From NCBI GenBank assembly GCA_965178585.1, contig OZ238267.1:372001-436000 (forward strand): 64,000 nucleotides of DNA, in the 5' to 3' direction. Made by a program: the position numbers and the translations under genes. Below are positions 59,860-64,000 of the stretch, piece by piece. Every line of letters begins with the position of its first letter. Positions within the stretch are counted from its first letter, which is position 1. The stretch is from Marifrigoribacter sp965178585. Its GTDB lineage: Bacteria > Bacteroidota > Bacteroidia > Flavobacteriales > Flavobacteriaceae. Below the pieces are notes generated by a model. It saw only the letters and a program-made list of their open reading frames with translations. It did no database searches and was not told where the DNA came from.

Positions 59860-61647
59860 TTATTCTATTTCATCGCCCCGAAGCATCCTGAATTTTTTTC
59901 TAGCTTCAACAAAGTAAATGCTATCTTCAAAGTTGAAGATTAGAAACTCATAATACTCTTTTGCTTTTTGGGGATCGTTAAGTTTTGTTTCGTATAATTT
60001 TGCTAGACGATAGTACGCATCATCTGCTAAAATATCCTCACTATAAAATTGAATTAATTTTAAATAACTTTCTTCAGCTTTTTCAAAATCCTTTTTAACT
60101 TCATATAATTCTCCTAATTTCAATAAGGCTTCGTCTTCAATTTTTTCTCCTTTATGATTTTCTAATAAGTTATTTAAAACTGAAATTGCATCGGTTTCCT
60201 TTTTCTGAAATGTAAGTAGATCAGCTCTAGCATATTGTTTTAATGCCGTTTGAGTAGAATCCTCCAAAGAGTTATCTTTTATCATTAAGCTCAATTGCAT
60301 GGCATCGTTAGCAATTAACTGTGTTGCAGATTTTTTAAGAACATCTAATTGTACTTGAGCCCAAGTAAAATCACCTTTATAATAACTTGTTTTTGCAACT
60401 TTAAAACGCGCTTCTTGAGCCAATAAATCGCCTTTTACTTCACTTTGAATTTGCGAATAATAAATCAATGCCTGATTAAACTTTTCATCAAATACTAAAA
60501 TGTCTGCCAATAACATTTTAACTCTGGCTTCTTGATATCGAGTTAATGATTTTTTTGATAATTCTTTTAAATTTGATATGGCTACTTCCTTTTTGTTATA
60601 TTGAAAAGCAAGAAAATAATTATAATCTATTTGAAGTTGATAGGTTGGTCTCTCTTTTCCAAATTCAGTTAATAATTCTTCGTAATCTTTTTCAATTTTA
60701 GAATACTCTTTTTTAGAAGCAGTTTTTAATTTAATTTTCATTAAATGTTGGTGTCCTGCAATTCTTTCTTCAGGAGTGGAAGCATTTTCAATTAGAAAAT
60801 TTACAATGATAGTTGCATTTTCATAATCTTCATCGCTGGTGGCAATATAAGCAACATCTGCAATTCCAGACATGTCGTTATCTTCCATTCGTTTGTAAAT
60901 AGCCTTCTCTTGGGTAAATGCTTTTTTATACTCCTTTTGTTGAATAAACAACCAGCTTAGTAGTTCATTATATAAGATATCTGGTTGCTTTTGAAGTTTT
61001 TGAAGTAATGCTTTACGAAGTAAAATATTCGCTTCTTCAGTAGGGTCTTCTGTTATATAAAGGCTGAAATTTTGTTGAGCAATTCCCTGATAAGAGCGAT
61101 TATTTTTAATTAATACTAGATAGCTATTAAACATTTTTTCTAGATTCCCTTGCTCTCCATAAAGACGTGCTAATTGGTAGCTATAATCCGTTTCTGGAAA
61201 AGATTCCATAGCAGTTTCGTAAGTTTCAATAGCTTGATCTAATAGACTATATTTTTCAAAGGAACTTCCAATACTACGACCGTAATTAAACTTTTCACTT
61301 TCTTTTACAAATAGAATCGCTTTATCATAATTGATATTAGCGAGAGAATCATTTCCTTGAAGAGAATAGTTATATCCTAATTCAACGTAGAGTTGAGGTA
61401 TTACTCTTTTATTATTTAGTTTGTCAGTTAATAACTTTTCTGCTTCTTTAAAGTTTTCTAACTGCTGATTTGAAGCTACAATTGCTTTAAAAAAATTAAA
61501 GTTTTTGTTTTTTTTATAAAGCTTGGTATATAAAGCAAGTGCTTTTTCGTATTCTCCTTGTTCAAAATAATTTTTAGCAAGTAAATCGTTTTGCGCATTA
61601 ACAGTAGTTAACGACAGAAAAAATAAGAAAAAAACAATTTTGCGCAT
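59860..61647 (-). CDS. Secreted tetratricopeptide-repeat protein
   Basis: A 595-residue protein with signal peptide (MRKIVFFLFFLSLTTVNAQ). It is made of helical TPR-type repeats from ~25 to the end, e.g. YFEQGEYEKALALYTKLYK, AIETYETAMESFPETDYSYQ, LGELYEVKKDFEKAEESYLK and AYYRLAKLYETKLNDPQKAK. The last ~130 residues are like the YbgF/BamD type of stacked TPRs. It probably acts as a scaffold in the periplasm or at the outer membrane; no partner is named. It precedes DUF4286 and rsmA by two bases. Confidence 0.85.
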   Translation of the reverse strand: MRKIVFFLFFLSLTTVNAQNDLLAKNYFEQGEYEKALALYTKLYKKNKNFNFFKAIVASNQQLENFKEAEKLLTDKLNNKRVIPQLYVELGYNYSLQGNDSLANINYDKAILFVKESEKFNYGRSIGSSFEKYSLLDQAIETYETAMESFPETDYSYQLARLYGEQGNLEKMFNSYLVLIKNNRSYQGIAQQNFSLYITEDPTEEANILLRKALLQKLQKQPDILYNELLSWLFIQQKEYKKAFTQEKAIYKRMEDNDMSGIADVAYIATSDEDYENATIIVNFLIENASTPEERIAGHQHLMKIKLKTASKKEYSKIEKDYEELLTEFGKERPTYQLQIDYNYFLAFQYNKKEVAISNLKELSKKSLTRYQEARVKMLLADILVFDEKFNQALIYYSQIQSEVKGDLLAQEARFKVAKTSYYKGDFTWAQVQLDVLKKSATQLIANDAMQLSLMIKDNSLEDSTQTALKQYARADLLTFQKKETDAISVLNNLLENHKGEKIEDEALLKLGELYEVKKDFEKAEESYLKLIQFYSEDILADDAYYRLAKLYETKLNDPQKAKEYYEFLIFNFEDSIYFVEARKKFRMLRGDEIE

Positions 61648-61698
61648 GGGATAAAGATAGGAAATAGATTTCTTAATAAAATGTCAAAAAATGAAGGT

Positions 61699-62526
61699 TT
61701 ATTTATCGATGGGTGCTCCATCTATCTGACCCCATTCTGTCCAAGAACCATCGTATAAGAAAAGATCTTTTTTGCCTATTAATTCTGAAGCAAAGATTAA
61801 TATACAAGCTGTTAATCCAGAGCCACAAGTGTAAATGTGAGGTTTGTTTTCCATTTCTAATTCTTTGAAAACAGCTTTAATTTCTTTTTTAGGTAAAAAT
61901 TTACCGTCATTTAAAACTCTTAAAAATGGAAGGTTAACAGAATTAGGTATGTATCCGCTTTTTAAATTTTCTCTAGTTTCTGGTACGAGTCCACAAAACC
62001 GATCCTTAGATCGAGCGTCAATAACAATTGCTTCTTCAGTTGAAATATTTTCTAAAATCTGAGCATATGATTTCTGAAAATTTGGATTAAACGTAGCGGT
62101 AAAATTTCCTTCAAGGATTTCTTTACCTTGAATAGGTTCAATAGGTAATTTTCTAGTTCCCCATTCTGGAAGACCACCATCTAATACTGAAACACTTTCG
62201 TGCCCCATTGTTTTAAACATCCACCAAACTCTAGGACTAGCGTAAATTCCAATATTATCATAAACCACAATCTTACTATCCTTGTTTATCCCTAGTCTTC
62301 TTGCTTCTATTGCAAAATATTCTGGAGAAGGTAGCGTGTTTGGTAATGGGTTTTCGAGATCGGAAAAGGTTCCTTTTAAGTCAAAATAACGAGCTCCTTT
62401 AATTTGAATATTTGGATATTTAACTTCGATATTTGCTACATTACTCTCCAAACTAGCATCTAAAATCACCAAATTAGGGTCATTTAAATTTTCAGAAAGC
62501 CAATCAACTGTTACAAGTGGATTCAA
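61699..62526 (-). CDS. Thiosulfate/3-mercaptopyruvate sulfurtransferase
   Basis: A 275-residue two-rhodanese-domain protein. The C-terminal domain has the catalytic Cys C234 in TCGSGLTAC, the loop typical of 3-mercaptopyruvate sulfurtransferases (CGSGxTA) rather than thiosulfate-specific rhodaneses. Other motifs: MNPLVTVDWLSENLND at the start, VVYDNIGIYASPRVWWMFK and LDGGLPEWGTRKLPIE. It moves sulfur to cyanide or thiols. The start is TTG at 62526, 11 bases after the serS stop; no ATG is better placed. Confidence 0.92.
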   Translation of the reverse strand: MNPLVTVDWLSENLNDPNLVILDASLESNVANIEVKYPNIQIKGARYFDLKGTFSDLENPLPNTLPSPEYFAIEARRLGINKDSKIVVYDNIGIYASPRVWWMFKTMGHESVSVLDGGLPEWGTRKLPIEPIQGKEILEGNFTATFNPNFQKSYAQILENISTEEAIVIDARSKDRFCGLVPETRENLKSGYIPNSVNLPFLRVLNDGKFLPKKEIKAVFKELEMENKPHIYTCGSGLTACILIFASELIGKKDLFLYDGSWTEWGQIDGAPIDK

Positions 62527-62537
62527 ATAAAAAGAAT

Positions 62538-63809
62538 TTAGTTTATCATATCAAAACCACAATAAGGAACTAATACTTCAGGTATTTTAATTCCTTCTGG
62601 GGTTTGATAATTTTCCAAGATTCCTGCCAATACTCTTGGTAATGCTAAAGCACTTCCGTTAAGGGTATGAACCAATTTGTTTTTACCATCTTCATCTTTA
62701 TACCTTAACTTTAATCTATTTGCTTGAAAAGATTCAAAGTTTGAAACAGATGATATTTCTAACCAACGATCTTGAGCGGTAGAAAACACTTCGAAGTCAT
62801 AGGTTAAAGCAGCTGTAAATCCTAGGTCACCACCACAAAGTCTAAGAATACGGTATGGTAATTTTAGTTCTCTAAGAATATCCTTAACATGAGTTACCAT
62901 TCCAGTTAAAGCAGTATAAGAATGTTCTGGCTTTTCAACTCTTACAATTTCTACTTTGTCAAATTGATGTAATCTGTTTAAACCTCTCACGTGAGCTCCA
63001 TAACTTCCTGCTTCTCTTCTAAAGCAAGGTGTATATCCCGTACATAAAATTGGTAATTCTGAATGGGTTCTTAAATCTCCTCTAAATAAATTTGTAACCG
63101 GTACTTCTGCAGTAGGTATTAAATATAAATCATCTACGGTAGCATGATACATTTGGCCTTCTTTATCAGGTAATTGACCAGTGCCAAAACCAGAAGCTTC
63201 ATTTACTAAATGTGGAACTTGATATTCGGTATAACCAGCATCGGTATTTTTATCTAAAAAGTAAGCGATTAAAGCACGTTGTAATCGTGCTCCTTTCCCT
63301 TTATAAACTGGAAATCCAGCTCCTGTAATTTTAACTCCAAGCTCAAAATCAATGATATCGTATTTTTTAGCTAATTCCCAATGAGGTAATGCACCTTCTG
63401 AAAGTACAGGAATTTCACCTTCAATAAACACTTCTTCATTATCATTTTCATCGTTTCCAGCTGGTACTAATTCATTTGGAATATTTGGAATGGTAAATAG
63501 TAACTGTTGAAGTTTTTCAATAGCATTCGTTAGAATATCATTTAACTCTTTTGAAACTTCTTTTAATTGAGAAGTTTTTTCTTTTAATAGATTTGCTTTT
63601 TGAGCTTCTCCATTTTTATAAAGATTTCCTATTTCTTTAGAAAATGTGTTGGATTGCGATAAAGTTTCATCTAATTTAGATTGAGTTGCTTTACGTAATT
63701 CATCTGTTTGTAAAACTTCTTCAAAGATTGAAGTAGCATCAAATCCTCTTTTAGTAAGGGCTTGAATGTATTTTTCTTTGTTTTCGCGTATTTCGTTTAC
63801 TTGTAACAT
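62538..63809 (-). CDS. serS: Seryl-tRNA synthetase
   Basis: A 423-residue class II synthetase that charges tRNA-Ser (and tRNA-Sec where present). The N-terminal coiled-coil arm (residues ~25-110) binds the tRNA long arm. Class II motifs: TPCFRREAGSYGAHVRGLNR (motif 2, Arg contacts to ATP), EISSVSNFESFQANR and LNGSALALPRVLAGILEN (motif 3 region, Arg). The start is ATG at 63809. A CTAAATTG sequence (63832-63839, minus strand), close to a -7 element, lies upstream. It heads the minus-strand run that continues to the TM2 gene. Confidence 0.97.
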   Translation of the reverse strand: MLQVNEIRENKEKYIQALTKRGFDATSIFEEVLQTDELRKATQSKLDETLSQSNTFSKEIGNLYKNGEAQKANLLKEKTSQLKEVSKELNDILTNAIEKLQQLLFTIPNIPNELVPAGNDENDNEEVFIEGEIPVLSEGALPHWELAKKYDIIDFELGVKITGAGFPVYKGKGARLQRALIAYFLDKNTDAGYTEYQVPHLVNEASGFGTGQLPDKEGQMYHATVDDLYLIPTAEVPVTNLFRGDLRTHSELPILCTGYTPCFRREAGSYGAHVRGLNRLHQFDKVEIVRVEKPEHSYTALTGMVTHVKDILRELKLPYRILRLCGGDLGFTAALTYDFEVFSTAQDRWLEISSVSNFESFQANRLKLRYKDEDGKNKLVHTLNGSALALPRVLAGILENYQTPEGIKIPEVLVPYCGFDMIN

Positions 63810-63875
63810 TTTCTTAAAACTTTTGAGGGTGCAATTTAGGAAAATTGAGGGGTTTATAAAGGTATTTTTTCGGGG

Positions 63876-64000
63876 TTATTTTTTATGAAAATCCTTTGGC
63901 GATGGTAAAAGCCATGTTGTATGCCAAAAAGGATCCCATTTTTGGGATGCAATATCTATTTCAGGATTGGTGAATTGAAAAAATGGCCCCCCATTTACAC
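63876..64000 (-). CDS. C-terminal 40 residues of an unidentified protein (5' part outside window)
   Basis: In the minus frame ending at the TAA complementing 63876-63878, 40 residues are open to the window edge: VNGGPFFQFTNPEIDIAS, then QKWDPFWHTTWLLPSPKDFH. No stop interrupts it, and the Trp-rich, proline-containing end looks like real protein. I cannot name the family from this fragment. The stop lies 66 bases upstream of serS, so the two may be co-transcribed or separated by a promoter. Confidence 0.5.
   Translation of the reverse strand, partial: VNGGPFFQFTNPEIDIASQKWDPFWHTTWLLPSPKDFHKK

Noticed and set aside
1..64000. Prophage, insertion sequence, toxin-antitoxin or defence island
   Set aside because: No transposase, integrase, recombinase, restriction, CRISPR-associated or toxin-like gene is seen, and no flanking direct or inverted repeats of element type were noticed by eye.

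Overview
The window looks like chromosome of a marine-type member of the Flavobacteriaceae (Bacteroidota). The evidence is the low GC content, the type IX secretion (T9SS) and gliding genes (PorP/SprF barrels, an SprB-like adhesin, type A and type B sorting domains), the TonB receptors with carboxypeptidase-like N-terminal domains, lipoproteins with an acidic stretch after the lipobox Cys, a eukaryote-like (type 2) IleRS, and TAnnTTTG promoter elements without clear Shine-Dalgarno sites. I see no rRNA, tRNA, CRISPR array, prophage or insertion sequence.

Layout. 1-12.3 kb is a surface-adhesin locus: a 5'-truncated PorP/SprF barrel fused to a long AEEQxR-repeat helix and an SPOR-like end, a 3,225-residue SprB-like adhesin, and SprF. 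12.4-18.9 kb holds a T9SS cargo with a thioredoxin-type CPSC motif, a tiny membrane protein, a regulatory-domain protein with a truncated paralogue nearby, a CsgG/TolB-like protein, a zinc-ribbon protein, an outer-membrane protein and a lipoprotein. 19.0-24.2 kb has ileS, a DksA-like protein, an adhesin-like protein and lspA. 24.2-27.4 kb (minus strand) has DUF2752 and CCC-motif membrane proteins, 5-formyl-THF cyclo-ligase, an aspartoacylase-family hydrolase and rimK, the last three overlapping. 27.4-31.5 kb has uvrC and a patatin-POTRA-barrel protein.

31.7-37.1 kb is an aromatic amino-acid catabolism block (hmgA, hppD, a DUF3108 protein, tryptophan dioxygenase) ending in an M23 lipoprotein. 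37.3-46.1 kb has two TonB receptors, a cytochrome b-like protein, a secreted endonuclease/phosphatase-family enzyme and a DUF5689 lipoprotein, plausibly a nutrient (perhaps phosphate or nucleic acid) scavenging set. 46.2-54.9 kb has M28 and M13 peptidases, a coiled-coil lipoprotein, SDR-type threonine dehydrogenase and an MscS channel. 54.9-63.8 kb is a tight minus-strand run from serS through a sulfurtransferase, TPR protein, DUF4286, rsmA, mgtE, thioesterase, cupin and D-2-hydroxyacid dehydrogenase to VOC and TM2 proteins. The window ends inside an unidentified minus-strand gene.

Most of the window is ordinary core flavobacterial chromosome. I do not see an obvious new defence or mobile system. 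The observations most worth following are the barrel-helix-SPOR fusion beside the SprB-like adhesin, the truncated paralogue with a possible conversion tract, the rimK/aspartoacylase overlap, the candidate Pho-box-like repeats and inverted repeat before the first TonB receptor, and the M23 protein with Cys in place of a zinc-ligand His. Several genes start with TTG or GTG, and the start choices are explained in the entries.
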